In this document: piece after piece, positions 6,897 to 15,000 of the stretch | How the letters are laid out: each line of letters begins with the position of its first letter | Position numbering within the stretch: position 1 is the first letter of the stretch | NCBI GenBank assembly: GCA_048201975.1 | Contig: DBFBGQ010000150.1 | Span: forward strand, 1 to 15,539 | DNA from: Egerieenecus sp048201975 | Lineage (GTDB): Bacteria > Bacillota > Clostridia > Christensenellales > Aristaeellaceae | Direction: 5' to 3' | Length of the DNA stretch: 15,539 bases | Notes under the pieces: generated by a model | Database searches by the model: none | What the model saw: only the letters and a program-made list of their open reading frames with translations | Told to the model about the DNA's origin: nothing | Made by a program: the position numbers and the translations under genes

Positions 6897-7907
6897 ATGA
6901 CGATCAAGGAAATCGCCGCGCTGTGCGGCGTGTCCCGGGGCACGGTGGACCGGGTGCTAAACCATCGGGGCCGGGTCAAGCCGGAAACGGAGCGGGCCGT
7001 GCGCGCGGCGCTGGAGCAGGCGGGCTACACCAAAAACATTGCCGGCCGGGCGCTGACGGTGCGCCGCCAAGCCCCCCGCATCGGCGTGGTGCTCTGCGGC
7101 CTGGGGAACCCGTTTTTTGACGAGGTGCTCAGGGGCATCGCGCAGGCGGAAGCGGAGCTGCAGGATTGGGGCGTCCGGGTGGAGCTGCGACTGCTGCGGG
7201 GCTACGATTCCGCGGCGCAGCGCCGGGCCATGGAGGAACTGAAGGACTGCGCCGCGCTGGTGATCCAGCCCATCAACGCCGGGGAGATACGGGAAGAGAT
7301 CGCGGCGCTGGCGGAGCGTGGCGTGCCGGTGATCACCATCAACGCGGACCTGGAGGATAGTCGGCGGGCGGTCTATGTGGGCGCGGACTATTACCGGGGC
7401 GGGCTCACGGCAGGAGGCATGGTCAATCTGTGCTGCCCCGGCGGAGCCCGGCTGGGTGTGGTGGCCGGGGCACGGGCCATCCTGGGGCATGCCCAGCGGC
7501 TGCAGGGCTTTCTGGACGCGCTGTCGCCGGCGCACCAGGTGCTGGAGCGCTGCCAGGGAGAGGATGAGCCGGAACGCATCTATGCGGAGGTGAGCGCCAT
7601 GCTCAAGCGCCGGCCGGAGCTGAACGCGCTGTTTGTGGCCGCGGCAGGCTGTGCCAGCGCCTGTCAGGCGGTGCTGGACGCGGGCCGGGCCGGGCAGGTG
7701 CAGGCGTTTGGCTTTGACATGGTGCCGGAGAATGCCGCCATGATGCGCCGGGGCGTGATCCGGGCGCTGATCTGCCAGCAGCCCCGCCGCCAGGGTCACG
7801 ACGCCATACGCGCCGCCTGGCAGCTGCTGCTGAACGAGGGCGCCGCGCAGGAGCGGATCCTGATGGAAACTTCCATTTGCATTTTACAGAACATGGATGA
7901 AGCGTGA
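6897..7907 (+). CDS. LacI-family transcriptional regulator
   Basis: A 336-residue cytoplasmic repressor-type regulator. The N-terminal helix-turn-helix (about 1-46) reads MTIKEIAALCGVSRGTVDRV, followed by the hinge-like YTKNIAGRAL. From about residue 60 to the end is a periplasmic-binding-protein-like sugar domain, beginning RIGVVLCGLGNPFFDEVLRG. This domain type usually binds a sugar or polyol, but the ligand cannot be read from sequence. I chose ATG 6897 because family members begin right at this residue and GGGAG lies five bases upstream; ATG 6885 is an in-frame alternative adding four residues. The stop codon overlaps the ribosome site of the following oxidoreductase gene, so the two form an operon and the dehydrogenase is the likely target pathway. 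A palindrome in the leader could mediate autoregulation. Confidence 0.94.
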   Translation: MTIKEIAALCGVSRGTVDRVLNHRGRVKPETERAVRAALEQAGYTKNIAGRALTVRRQAPRIGVVLCGLGNPFFDEVLRGIAQAEAELQDWGVRVELRLLRGYDSAAQRRAMEELKDCAALVIQPINAGEIREEIAALAERGVPVITINADLEDSRRAVYVGADYYRGGLTAGGMVNLCCPGGARLGVVAGARAILGHAQRLQGFLDALSPAHQVLERCQGEDEPERIYAEVSAMLKRRPELNALFVAAAGCASACQAVLDAGRAGQVQAFGFDMVPENAAMMRRGVIRALICQQPRRQGHDAIRAAWQLLLNEGAAQERILMETSICILQNMDEA

Positions 7908-7920
7908 GGAGGATGCACCA

Positions 7921-8913
7921 ATGACCAATGTGGCAATCCTGGGCGCAGGCAATATCGCCAGGAAAATGGCCGAAACCCTGCGGCTGATGAAAGCCCGAGG
8001 CGACGGCGTGGAGCTGTATGCCGTCGCCTCCCGGGATGGGGAGCGGGCGGAGGCCTTCGCCCGGAAGGAAGGCTTTGCCAAAGCCTATGGCTCCTATGAG
8101 GAGATGCTCCGGGACGATGGCGTGGACCTGGTCTACATCGCCACGCCCCATTCCCACCATGGGGAGCAGATCGAGCAATGCGTGGATCACGGGCGGGCGG
8201 TGCTGTGCGAAAAAGCCTTTACCGCCACCGCCGCGCAGGCGGAGCGCGCCCTGGAGCGCGCCAAGGAAAAGGGCGTGCTGGTGACCGAGGCCATTTGGAC
8301 CCGGTATGTGCCCATGCGGGGCATCCTGGATGAGCTGCTTGCTTCCGGGGCCATTGGCGCGCCGCGGGTGCTTACGGCCAATCTGGGGTACACCATTTGG
8401 GAGAAGGAGCGCATCCGCCGGCCGGAGCTGGCGGGGGGCGCGCTGCTGGATGTGGGGGTGTACGTGCTGAACTTTGCCGCCATGACCTTCGGCACGGCGG
8501 TGGAGCGCATGGAGAGCAGCGTGCGCATGATGGAAACCAGCGTGGACCTGCAGGAGAGCGTGACCCTGCACTATGGGGACGGCCGCATGGCGGAACTGAT
8601 GGCCACCGCTGCCTGCAACACTTCCCGGCGCTGCTGGATCTACGGGGATCAGGGCTGCGCGGAGATCGACAACGTCAATAACCCTCGCCGGATCACCCTG
8701 TACGCCAACGCCAACGATCCCGCTTCCGTGACCCGGATCATCGACGCTCCGCCGCAGCTCACCGGGTATGAGTATGAGGTGGCCGCCTGCCTGCGCGCCC
8801 TGGAGACCGGCGCGCTGGAGTGCCCGGAGATGCCGCACTGCGAAACCCTGCGCATGATGCGCTGGATGGACGCCCTGCGGCACAGTTGGGGCATGCGGTA
8901 TCCCTTTGAATAA
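7921..8913 (+). CDS. Gfo/Idh/MocA family NAD(P)-dependent oxidoreductase (dihydrodiol dehydrogenase-like)
   Basis: A 330-residue oxidoreductase. The N-terminal Rossmann motif GAGNIA is at 8-13, ATPHSHH at 74-80, and the EKP-equivalent lysine motif appears as EKAF at 97-100, with alanine in place of the usual proline. EAIWTRYVPM at 123-132 and GALLDVGVY at 173-181 place it near the dimeric dihydrodiol dehydrogenase-like branch. Members use NAD(P) to oxidise or reduce sugars, sugar acids or related cyclic alcohols; the substrate here is unknown. ATG 7921 has AGGAGG at 7907-7912, which overlaps the regulator stop; an earlier in-frame ATG at 7897 lies inside the regulator gene and lacks such a site. 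The gene ends just before a strong convergent hairpin terminator. Confidence 0.93.
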   Translation: MTNVAILGAGNIARKMAETLRLMKARGDGVELYAVASRDGERAEAFARKEGFAKAYGSYEEMLRDDGVDLVYIATPHSHHGEQIEQCVDHGRAVLCEKAFTATAAQAERALERAKEKGVLVTEAIWTRYVPMRGILDELLASGAIGAPRVLTANLGYTIWEKERIRRPELAGGALLDVGVYVLNFAAMTFGTAVERMESSVRMMETSVDLQESVTLHYGDGRMAELMATAACNTSRRCWIYGDQGCAEIDNVNNPRRITLYANANDPASVTRIIDAPPQLTGYEYEVAACLRALETGALECPEMPHCETLRMMRWMDALRHSWGMRYPFE

Positions 8914-8929
8914 TCATGGAACATAAAGA

Positions 8930-8966
8930 AAGTCCCTTCCGTTCGCAAAGACGGCGGAAGGGACTT
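8930..8966. terminator. Bidirectional hairpin terminator between convergent operons
   Basis: A perfect 12-base stem (8930-8941 with 8955-8966) encloses a 13-base loop. On the minus strand it is followed by TTTCTTT, making a good intrinsic terminator for the four-gene minus operon ending at 8974. On the plus strand the T-run is weaker, but the hairpin sits 16 bases after the oxidoreductase stop and probably serves both sides. Confidence 0.85.
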
Positions 8967-8973
8967 CTTGCGT

Positions 8974-10122
8974 TTAGGGCTGCGGCGCGCCGGGAAGCCG
9001 GTCGCTTCCCGCGCCGTCCCGGAGCCTGGGATGGGGCACCTTGGAGGAGAGCAGCTCCCATACGTTGCCCGCGCCCAGGCGCAGGAATTCGCCGATGAGA
9101 TGGGTGCACATTTTGCGGGTTTCCGGGTCTATGCCCCGAGTGGCTTGCAGCATGCTCAGGGCGGAGCGGAACTTCTCGCTGCTCATCTCCGCGATGGTTT
9201 CCGCGTGGGTGGCGCTGAGAATGTCAAACATGGCGTCCACAAAGCGCTGCCGCTGCTCCGGGGTGGCGCTTTGCAGCCAGGCGTGCAGTGTCTCGTCCAT
9301 GATGCGGCTGGCCGCGTCCACCTGGCGCAGTTCCTCAAAGGCCGGCCCGCGCAGCTGCCAGGTGAAAGCATCGTGCTGGAGGATGCTCATGGCGGTGCTG
9401 CGCACCACCGTGTAGTCGGCATGGTAGTGCATCAACAGACCCACAATGGAGCTTTGGGGCAACACGGAGTGGAGCACCGGGCGGATGCGGGCATAGCCGG
9501 GGGAGGCCATGGTGGCGTCGTCCAGCCCGGGGCCGTCAAAGCTGCATACGCTGAGGATGCGCTCCTGCAGCTCCGGGGGCAGGTGCGCCGCCGCATAGGC
9601 GGCCAGGTTGCCGCCTTTGCTGTGCCCGGCCACCCGCAGGGGCCGCTGCGTGCGCTCCGCCTGCTGGCGCAGGTAGGCCACGGCCTCCACCTGGGCAGGC
9701 ACCGGGGACTCAAAGGACATGTGGAAATCCTCACGCCAGCCCACCAGGGTGTTGTCCGTGCCGCGGAAGGCTACAAACACGGCGCCATCCTCCAGGTCGG
9801 CGGTGATGGCGGAAAACTGGATGTTCCGCTGCTGGTCCACCTGGTTCACATAGTCGTGCAGGCGCATGCCGCCAAAGCGCTCCGAGTCCGCCATGGCGAA
9901 GAGCAGCGCCCGCCACTGCTGAAAGTACAGCCCGCCGGTGAGATTTTCCAACCCCAGCAGAGGCGCGCACTCCCGCAGGGAACAGCCCTGGGGGAGCGCG
10001 GAAATGCCCTGAAAGGGATTGTAGCTCAGGCTGGCCATCAGCAGGCTGTCCACCAGGTTCCAGGGCGCCTGGCGCAGGGTCAGGTCCCCGCGCCAGGTCA
10101 GGTAATCCATCATGTTGGGCAT
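8974..10122 (-). CDS. Mbeg1-like / DUF2974 alpha/beta-hydrolase fold protein (putative lipase or esterase)
   Basis: A 382-residue protein of the Mbeg1-like DUF2974 group. Visible blocks are the N-terminal MMDYLTWRGDL, FVAFRGTDNTLVGWREDF starting near 116, and the nucleophile elbow GHSKGGN at 166-172 with S168 as the probable catalytic serine, then DGPGLDD near 196-202 as in class 3 lipase-like folds. There is no signal peptide or membrane segment, so it should act in the cytoplasm. The substrate is unknown. ATG 10122 has AGGAGG five bases upstream; upstream in-frame codons lack a site. It is the last gene of the minus-strand run, 31 bases after the Gfo/Idh/MocA gene, and is followed by a strong terminator. 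Confidence 0.87.
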   Translation of the reverse strand: MPNMMDYLTWRGDLTLRQAPWNLVDSLLMASLSYNPFQGISALPQGCSLRECAPLLGLENLTGGLYFQQWRALLFAMADSERFGGMRLHDYVNQVDQQRNIQFSAITADLEDGAVFVAFRGTDNTLVGWREDFHMSFESPVPAQVEAVAYLRQQAERTQRPLRVAGHSKGGNLAAYAAAHLPPELQERILSVCSFDGPGLDDATMASPGYARIRPVLHSVLPQSSIVGLLMHYHADYTVVRSTAMSILQHDAFTWQLRGPAFEELRQVDAASRIMDETLHAWLQSATPEQRQRFVDAMFDILSATHAETIAEMSSEKFRSALSMLQATRGIDPETRKMCTHLIGEFLRLGAGNVWELLSSKVPHPRLRDGAGSDRLPGAPQP

Positions 10123-10153
10123 GCTTGCCTCCTGGTGTGCCTGTGTGGGGCGC

Positions 10154-11416
10154 TCAGGCGCGGCTGGCAAACTCCGCCAGCTCGACGGTGCGCTCGGTGA
10201 GGCGGGATTCCTCCGCCGCCAGGGCCATCAGGTGGCTCTGCACCGAAACCTTGGCGCTGGAGAGGGAAATGGCCTGGCTGTCCCCCCGCAGGGTTTCCAC
10301 GAACTCCCGCATAATGGCCTCGTCGCTGCCGCCGTGGCCGCTGTCGCCGGTGGAGATGTCATAGGCGGTCTCCGCGCCCGTGAGGAAGTCCGTGTGGATG
10401 ACCTTGTTCAGCCCCATGTCGCCCCACAGCTGTCCCTTTTCGCCCATCAGGGTGATGGTGCGGGTGCAGCGGGCGGTGAAGTCGCACATGGTGAAGGAAG
10501 CGGTGATGCCGCCGTCAAAGCGCAAATTGACCACCTGATGGTCCACCACGTCGTTGTCGCAGGCAAATACGCAGCGGCCATAGGGCCCCACCCGCAGGGC
10601 TTCGCGGATCCCAGCCTCGGACAGGTCCGAGGAAACCGCGTGGCAGAAGTACTCGGAAAGGCGCTTGTTTTCCAGATAGAAGCGCTGCGCGTTGTAGGGA
10701 CAGGTCTGGGCATGGGAGCAGCCGTCGGAGCAACGGTCCGGGGCGCCCGCCGGCTGATGCGCGCGGTTGAAGTAGTCCAGGGAGCCATAGCTGGATACGC
10801 TCCGGCAGTCCTTGCCTGCCAGCCATAGCAAAATATCCATGTCATGGCAGCACTTTTGCAGTATCATGGGGCTGGTTTCCTGGCTGTTGCGCCAGTTGCC
10901 CCGGACGAAGCTGTGGGCCGCGTGGTAATAGCCCACGCCCTCCATGGCCTGGATGCTTATCAGCTGACCGATGACGCCCTCCTCCAGCAGCTTTTTCAGC
11001 TGACGGAAAAAGGGGCTGTAGCGCAGCACGTGGCAAATGGAGAGGATGCGCCCGGCCTTCTCCGCGGCCTGACCCATGGCCAGCACCTCGCGCTTGTCCG
11101 GGGACATGGGCTTTTCGCACAGCACGTGATAGCCCCGGTCCAGGGCGGCCAGCACGGGAGCGTAATGCATCCTGTCCTGGGTGCAGATCAGCGCGGCGTC
11201 CGCCAGGCGGGGCTGGGCCAGCAGGTCCTCCCAGGTGGTGAATACGCGCTCGGGGGGCAGGTGATGATCGGCGGCGAATTTCTCCCGGCGGGCGGGGTTG
11301 GGCTCCGCTACGGCGACGATTTCCAGCTCCTGGGGATGATCCAGCGCATACACGGCATAGGCTTCCATGCCGCGCAACCCTGCGCCGGCGACGACGGCAG
11401 TAACTTTCTTCATCAT
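10154..11416 (-). CDS. Gfo/Idh/MocA family oxidoreductase with a cysteine cluster
   Basis: A 420-residue NAD(P)-dependent oxidoreductase. The Rossmann motif GAGLRG is at 11-16, canonical CEKP at 100-103, and CHDMDILLWL at 190-199 carries the usual catalytic-region histidine H191. An insert at 229-241 contains C229, C233 and C239 (CSDGCSHAQTCPY); a similar C-x3-C-x5-C-P-Y pattern is present, from memory, in a subgroup of this family and could bind metal. The substrate is not deducible. The frame stays open far upstream, but ATG 11416 is right: AAGGAG lies just before it and its ATGA overlaps the stop of the HAD gene. A second ATG three bases on is possible. Tight coupling suggests the phosphatase and dehydrogenase act in one pathway. 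Confidence 0.94.
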   Translation of the reverse strand: MMKKVTAVVAGAGLRGMEAYAVYALDHPQELEIVAVAEPNPARREKFAADHHLPPERVFTTWEDLLAQPRLADAALICTQDRMHYAPVLAALDRGYHVLCEKPMSPDKREVLAMGQAAEKAGRILSICHVLRYSPFFRQLKKLLEEGVIGQLISIQAMEGVGYYHAAHSFVRGNWRNSQETSPMILQKCCHDMDILLWLAGKDCRSVSSYGSLDYFNRAHQPAGAPDRCSDGCSHAQTCPYNAQRFYLENKRLSEYFCHAVSSDLSEAGIREALRVGPYGRCVFACDNDVVDHQVVNLRFDGGITASFTMCDFTARCTRTITLMGEKGQLWGDMGLNKVIHTDFLTGAETAYDISTGDSGHGGSDEAIMREFVETLRGDSQAISLSSAKVSVQSHLMALAAEESRLTERTVELAEFASRA

Positions 11417-12096
11417 GTATCTCCTTTCAATTTCCAGCGGACGATCTCCGCTTGAGGAAGCGTGTCGCGCAGCTTGGCGTCCGGGTTGACGCATACGGGG
11501 GTGGCTGTGAGCGTCAGCATGGGCGCGTCGCTGAAGGAATCGCCATAGGCCCGGGACTGTTCCCAGTCCAGCTCCAGGTGGTTGGCCGCCAGGTAGGCGG
11601 CTATGCGCAGGGACTTTTCCACGCCCTTGCAGTTCTCGCCCACCAGCCCGGTGTAGCGCTTTCCATCTGGGGACAGGCCGCAGGGGGTGGCCAGCACGGC
11701 ATCCACGCCCAGCGCCCTGCCCACGGCGTTCATGTACACTTCCGGGGAGGCGGATACCAACAGCACCCGGTAGCCCTCTTCCCGCAGCCGGCGCAATTCC
11801 TTCAGCCCGGCGGGGTAAAGCTTTTTTTCCAGCCGCTGATGGTAAAACTCCAGGGCAAAGGCGTCCATTTCCTCCACTGGGCGGTCCCGAAGGAAGGACA
11901 GGGCCTGATTCTTGGCCCAGGTGTTGGTATACCTTTGGGGCAGCAGCAGGGGCATCAGCCCCGCCCAGGCAGCCGCCGCCAGGCGGCGCAGGGGCAGCTT
12001 GCCCCGCCGCCAGGCGTAGCAAAGATACGGAATAATGGAATCCCCCGGGGCCAGGGTTCCGTCAAAATCAAAAAGCGCGAATTTTACACGCTGCAC
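11413..12096 (-). CDS. HAD-IB family phosphatase (SerB-like)
   Basis: A 227-residue HAD hydrolase of the subfamily IB type. Motif I is DFDGT with D10 and D12, motif II is SAS at 115-117, a likely motif III lysine is K157, and motif IV is GDSFSD at 185-190. A helical cap lies between motifs I and II, including a hydrophobic stretch near 38-52 that could touch the membrane. Family members dephosphorylate small molecules such as phosphoserine or phosphorylated sugars and lipids; the substrate is not readable. I chose the GTG at 12096 because AAGGAG lies eight bases upstream and motif I then falls at its usual place; an upstream GTG at 12183 would run into proA. It overlaps the next gene by four bases and follows proA by 74 bases. 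Confidence 0.91.
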   Translation of the reverse strand: MQRVKFALFDFDGTLAPGDSIIPYLCYAWRRGKLPLRRLAAAAWAGLMPLLLPQRYTNTWAKNQALSFLRDRPVEEMDAFALEFYHQRLEKKLYPAGLKELRRLREEGYRVLLVSASPEVYMNAVGRALGVDAVLATPCGLSPDGKRYTGLVGENCKGVEKSLRIAAYLAANHLELDWEQSRAYGDSFSDAPMLTLTATPVCVNPDAKLRDTLPQAEIVRWKLKGDT

Positions 12097-12170
12097 CGGG
12101 AACGTCTCCTTTCGTGCGCCGCCGGGGAACAGGGGAAGCGTCAGCCCCCGGCGGGGGGAACCCGCCAGGA

Positions 12171-13469
12171 TTACAGGGGGCACGATTGGTCCAGGTCCCG
12201 GTGGGTATACTGTCGGAGCCCGCTCTTCATCTCGGCCAGCAGCTGTCCTTCGCCCAGCAGCTTGTATTTGTAGGTGGTGAGCCCCTCCAGGCCCATGGGG
12301 CCCCGGGCGTGGATCTTGCCGGTGGCAATGCCCACCTCCGCCCCGAAGCCGTAGACAAACCCATCAGCAAAGCGAGTGGAAACATTCCGGTATACCCCGG
12401 CGCTGTCCACGCGCTGCAGGAACTCTCCGGCGGCCCTGTCGTCCGATGTGACGATGCAGTCCGTGTGATGGGAGCCATGGCGGTTGATATGGTCAATGGC
12501 CGCCTCCAGAGAATCCACCACGCCCACGGAGAGAATCAGGTCCAGGTACTCCGTATCCCAGTCCGCGCTGGTGGCCGCCTGGCAGGGGATCAGCGCCTGG
12601 GTGGCTTCGTCGCCCCGGAGCTGCACGCCCTTCTCCGCCATGGCCTTGCCCAGCGGCGGCAGGAAGGCGGCCGCCACGTCCCGGTGGACCAGCAGGGTTT
12701 CCATGGCGTTGCAGACGGATACGTTCTGCGTTTTGCTGTCCACCGCCACCCGCAGGGCCATGTCCAGGTCCGCCGCGCGATCCACATACACATGGCAGAT
12801 GCCGTCGGCGTGGCCCAGCACGGGAATGCGGCTGTTGTCCATAATCCAGCGGACGAAGGCGTTGCTGCCCCGGGGAATGATCAGGTCGATGAGGGCGTCC
12901 TCCTTGAGCATGGCGCCCACATCCTCCCGGGTTTCCAGCAGCGTCAGGCTGCCCAGGGGAAGCCCGGCCTTTTCCAGCGCGCGGCTCAGGGCGGCGTGCA
13001 GCGCCCGGTTGGTGCCCAGGGCTTCCCGCCCTCCCTTGAGCAGCGCGGCGTTGCCGCTTTTCAGGCACAGGGAAGCGATCTGCACCAGGGCGTCGGGGCG
13101 GCTTTCAAAAATAACGCCGATGACGCCGATGGGGCAGGTCACGCGATAAAGATTCAGGCCGGGGGTCAGCTCCCGGCTCAGGGTGGTGCGGCCGATGGGG
13201 TCCGGCAGCGCCATGAGGGCGCGCAGCCCCTCCACCACCGCCCGGAGCTTCTCTTCCCCGAAGCGCAGGCGCTGGGCCAGCGGCGCGGCCAGGCCCTCCT
13301 CCCGGGCCCGCTGGAGATCGGCCTGATTCGCCTGGAAGATCAGCGCCTGATCCTCCAGCAGGGTATCCGCCATGGCTGCCAGGGCGGCGTTGCGCTTTTC
13401 CAGGGAGCAGGCGGCCAGCTCCCAGGCGGCGGCGCGGGCCTCCCGTGCCAGGGCGTGCAGATCCTTCAT
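12171..13469 (-). CDS. proA: Gamma-glutamyl phosphate reductase
   Basis: ProA performs the NADPH-dependent reduction of gamma-glutamyl phosphate to glutamate-5-semialdehyde, the second step of proline synthesis. The 432-residue protein shows the family's FESRPD at 121-126, KGGREA at 145-150, IPRGSN at 198-203 and the catalytic-cysteine region SVCNAMETLLVH with C253. The length is slightly above the usual 415 or so because of a polar C-terminal tail of about 15 residues. ATG 13469 has GGAGGA seven bases upstream. The partner kinase gene proB is not adjacent, as in some Firmicutes; nothing else here belongs to proline synthesis. It is the first gene of the minus-strand run and diverges from smpB. 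Confidence 0.97.
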   Translation of the reverse strand: MKDLHALAREARAAAWELAACSLEKRNAALAAMADTLLEDQALIFQANQADLQRAREEGLAAPLAQRLRFGEEKLRAVVEGLRALMALPDPIGRTTLSRELTPGLNLYRVTCPIGVIGVIFESRPDALVQIASLCLKSGNAALLKGGREALGTNRALHAALSRALEKAGLPLGSLTLLETREDVGAMLKEDALIDLIIPRGSNAFVRWIMDNSRIPVLGHADGICHVYVDRAADLDMALRVAVDSKTQNVSVCNAMETLLVHRDVAAAFLPPLGKAMAEKGVQLRGDEATQALIPCQAATSADWDTEYLDLILSVGVVDSLEAAIDHINRHGSHHTDCIVTSDDRAAGEFLQRVDSAGVYRNVSTRFADGFVYGFGAEVGIATGKIHARGPMGLEGLTTYKYKLLGEGQLLAEMKSGLRQYTHRDLDQSCPL

Positions 13470-13513
13470 GGGACATTCCTCCGCATCATATTCGCTTGCG
13501 TTTCCGCGCCTTC

Positions 13514-13542
13514 ATTATACGGGAAAAAACATCCGATTGCAA
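13514..13542 (-). promoter_or_regulatory. Predicted proA promoter
   Basis: On the minus strand, TTGCAA at 13542-13537 (-35, 4 of 6) is followed after 17 bases by a perfect TATAAT at 13519-13514. The start site should be near 13507. The -35 hexamer is a palindrome shared with the smpB promoter. Confidence 0.65.
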
Positions 13543-13565
13543 TGAGATGGCAGATGTGTTATAAT
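13537..13565 (+). promoter_or_regulatory. Predicted smpB promoter
   Basis: TTGCAA at 13537-13542 (-35) is followed after exactly 17 bases by a perfect TATAAT at 13560-13565. The start site should be near 13572, about 43 bases before the smpB ATG. It is the mirror image of the proA promoter around the same TTGCAA. Confidence 0.65.
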
Positions 13566-13614
13566 CAAAATCCGCTGAAAGAGGATCGTGGCAGGAGCAA
13601 AAGGAGGGGGTTCG

Positions 13615-14088
13615 ATGCCACATCAAAAGGGTATCAAGCCCGTGGCGCAAAACCGGAAAGCCTGGCACGATTATTTCGTGGAGGAAAAGTACGAGTGCGG
13701 CATGGAGCTCTTCGGCACCGAGGTGAAGTCCATGCGTCAGGGCCGGGTCAACCTGAAGGAGAGCTGGGCGGTGGTCCGGGCGGGGGAAGTGTGGGTGGAA
13801 GGCATGCACATCAGCCCCTATGAGCAGGGCAACCAGTTCAACCGGGATCCCTTGCGGCCCAAGCGGCTGCTGCTGCACAAAAGCGAGATCCGCAAGCTGG
13901 ATAGTCTGGTGCAGCGGCAGGGCTACACGCTGATTCCCCTGTCGGTCTACCTGAAGGAAGGGCGCATGAAGCTGGAGCTGGGCCTGTGCAAGGGCAAGCA
14001 GCTCCATGACAAGCGGGACGATATGGCCCGCAAGGACGCCCAGCGGGAGATACAGCGCGCCTTCCGGGACGCGCAGAAACGCTCCTGA
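13615..14088 (+). CDS. smpB: SsrA-binding protein SmpB
   Basis: SmpB binds the tRNA-like domain of tmRNA and brings it to stalled ribosomes for trans-translation. The 157-residue length is normal. Family landmarks are the N-terminal NRKAWHDYF, then GTEVKSMRQGRVNLKES near 35-51, HISPYEQGN near 64-72, and the basic tail KGKQLHDKRDDMARKDAQRE that enters the ribosome. ATG 13615 has AGGAGG upstream with a GGGTTCG spacer; an earlier in-frame GTG at 13588 would add nine glycine-rich residues and lacks a better site. It is followed after 16 bases by an LD-carboxypeptidase gene and then by ssrA, so both halves of the trans-translation system lie within 1.8 kb. Confidence 0.98.
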   Translation: MPHQKGIKPVAQNRKAWHDYFVEEKYECGMELFGTEVKSMRQGRVNLKESWAVVRAGEVWVEGMHISPYEQGNQFNRDPLRPKRLLLHKSEIRKLDSLVQRQGYTLIPLSVYLKEGRMKLELGLCKGKQLHDKRDDMARKDAQREIQRAFRDAQKRS

Positions 14089-14104
14089 GAAAGGAAGGAA
14101 TTCC

Positions 14105-14992
14105 ATGCGCGCACCCTGCCTGCCCCCCGGCGGTCTCATCGGCATCTGCTCGCCCAGCCATGTGGCGGAGCGCCAACGGTATCAGCGCATAGAGGCGGGA
14201 ATCCGCAGCCTGGGCTTTCAGGAGAAGGAGGCGCGCAACCTCTACCGCGACACCTACGGGTACTCGGCCACGCCGGAGGAGCGGGCCGCGGATTTTCACC
14301 AGCTGGTGCTGGACGATGCGGTGGGGCTGATCTTTTTCGGCGGCGGCGAGGGGAGCAATGAGCTGCTGCCGCTGCTGGATTTCGACGCCATTCGGCGGCA
14401 TCCCAAGCGCATGGCCAGCTTCAGCGACGGTACCACGCTGCTGTGCGCCATCTGGGCCAACACGGGGCTGGAAACCTATTACGGCCCGGCTCCCGGCTGC
14501 TTTGAAGCGCTGAACGATTATGACCGGGAACAGTTTCTGCGCCGCCTGGTGCGGGACGACCCGCCCTGCCACCTGGCTGCGGGCCCCTGGCGCACGCTGG
14601 TGAGCGGCCAGGCGGAGGGCACGCTGGTGGGGGGATATACCCGCAACTTTGCCCTGCTGCTGGGGAGCGGCTATTTCCCCTGTTCCCTGGAGGAAAAGCA
14701 CATCCTTTTCCTGGAGGATCACGAGCAGTTCGGCGGCGTGGACTACGTCAGCGCCATGATCTCCCACATGGAGCAGAGCGGCTTTTTCCGCACGGTAACC
14801 GGCGTGCTTTTCGGGCATTACGCGCTGACGCCGCCCCCGGAGCTGCTGGCGCGTCTAACGCGCCTGGGGGAAAAGCACCGCATTCCCGTGGCCTATTGCG
14901 ACGACTTCGGGCATGGCGAATATCACGCCATACTGCCCCTGGGGCGGCGCGCGCGCCTGGACACCCAGGCGCAGACGCTGAGCTACCTGTAA
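14105..14992 (+). CDS. LD-carboxypeptidase, peptidase family S66 (muramoyltetrapeptide carboxypeptidase-like)
   Basis: A 295-residue serine peptidase of family S66. Members cleave the terminal D-residue of murein tetrapeptides in peptidoglycan recycling; a MccF-like self-immunity branch also exists. The likely triad is S107 in SFSDGTTL, E204 in LFLEDHEQ and H270 in FGHGEYH. The opening block GGLIGICSPS at 9-18, FFGGGEGSNELLPLLDFD near 77-94 and EGTLVGGYTRN at 171-181 are family-typical. It has no signal peptide, in keeping with a cytoplasmic recycling enzyme. ATG 14105 is preceded by AAGGA and lies 16 bases after smpB, so it is probably co-transcribed with it. The usual GGYS block reads GGGEGS here. 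Assignment to the recycling rather than the MccF branch is not certain. Confidence 0.94.
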   Translation: MRAPCLPPGGLIGICSPSHVAERQRYQRIEAGIRSLGFQEKEARNLYRDTYGYSATPEERAADFHQLVLDDAVGLIFFGGGEGSNELLPLLDFDAIRRHPKRMASFSDGTTLLCAIWANTGLETYYGPAPGCFEALNDYDREQFLRRLVRDDPPCHLAAGPWRTLVSGQAEGTLVGGYTRNFALLLGSGYFPCSLEEKHILFLEDHEQFGGVDYVSAMISHMEQSGFFRTVTGVLFGHYALTPPPELLARLTRLGEKHRIPVAYCDDFGHGEYHAILPLGRRARLDTQAQTLSYL

Positions 14993-15000
14993 AAAAGTGC

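Noticed and set aside
11417..12022. Upstream extension of the second Gfo/Idh/MocA reading frame by about 200 codons
   Set aside because: It overlaps the HAD phosphatase gene in another frame. The ribosome site and the Rossmann motif both place the true start at 11416.
12097..12170. GC-rich palindromic stretch between proA and the HAD gene (GGCGGG, loop, CCCGCC)
   Set aside because: There is no T-run on the minus strand and the genes appear to be one operon; at most it might modulate read-through.
12114..13823. A 569-codon plus-strand frame opposite proA and running into smpB
   Set aside because: It is antisense to proA, crosses the divergent promoter region and overlaps smpB out of frame. 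Its composition is typical of a GC-driven spurious frame.
14953..14972. Perfect 8-base hairpin with an ACAC loop near the end of the carboxypeptidase gene
   Set aside because: It lies inside the coding sequence and is followed by an A-run, not a T-run, so it does not support a plus-strand terminator.
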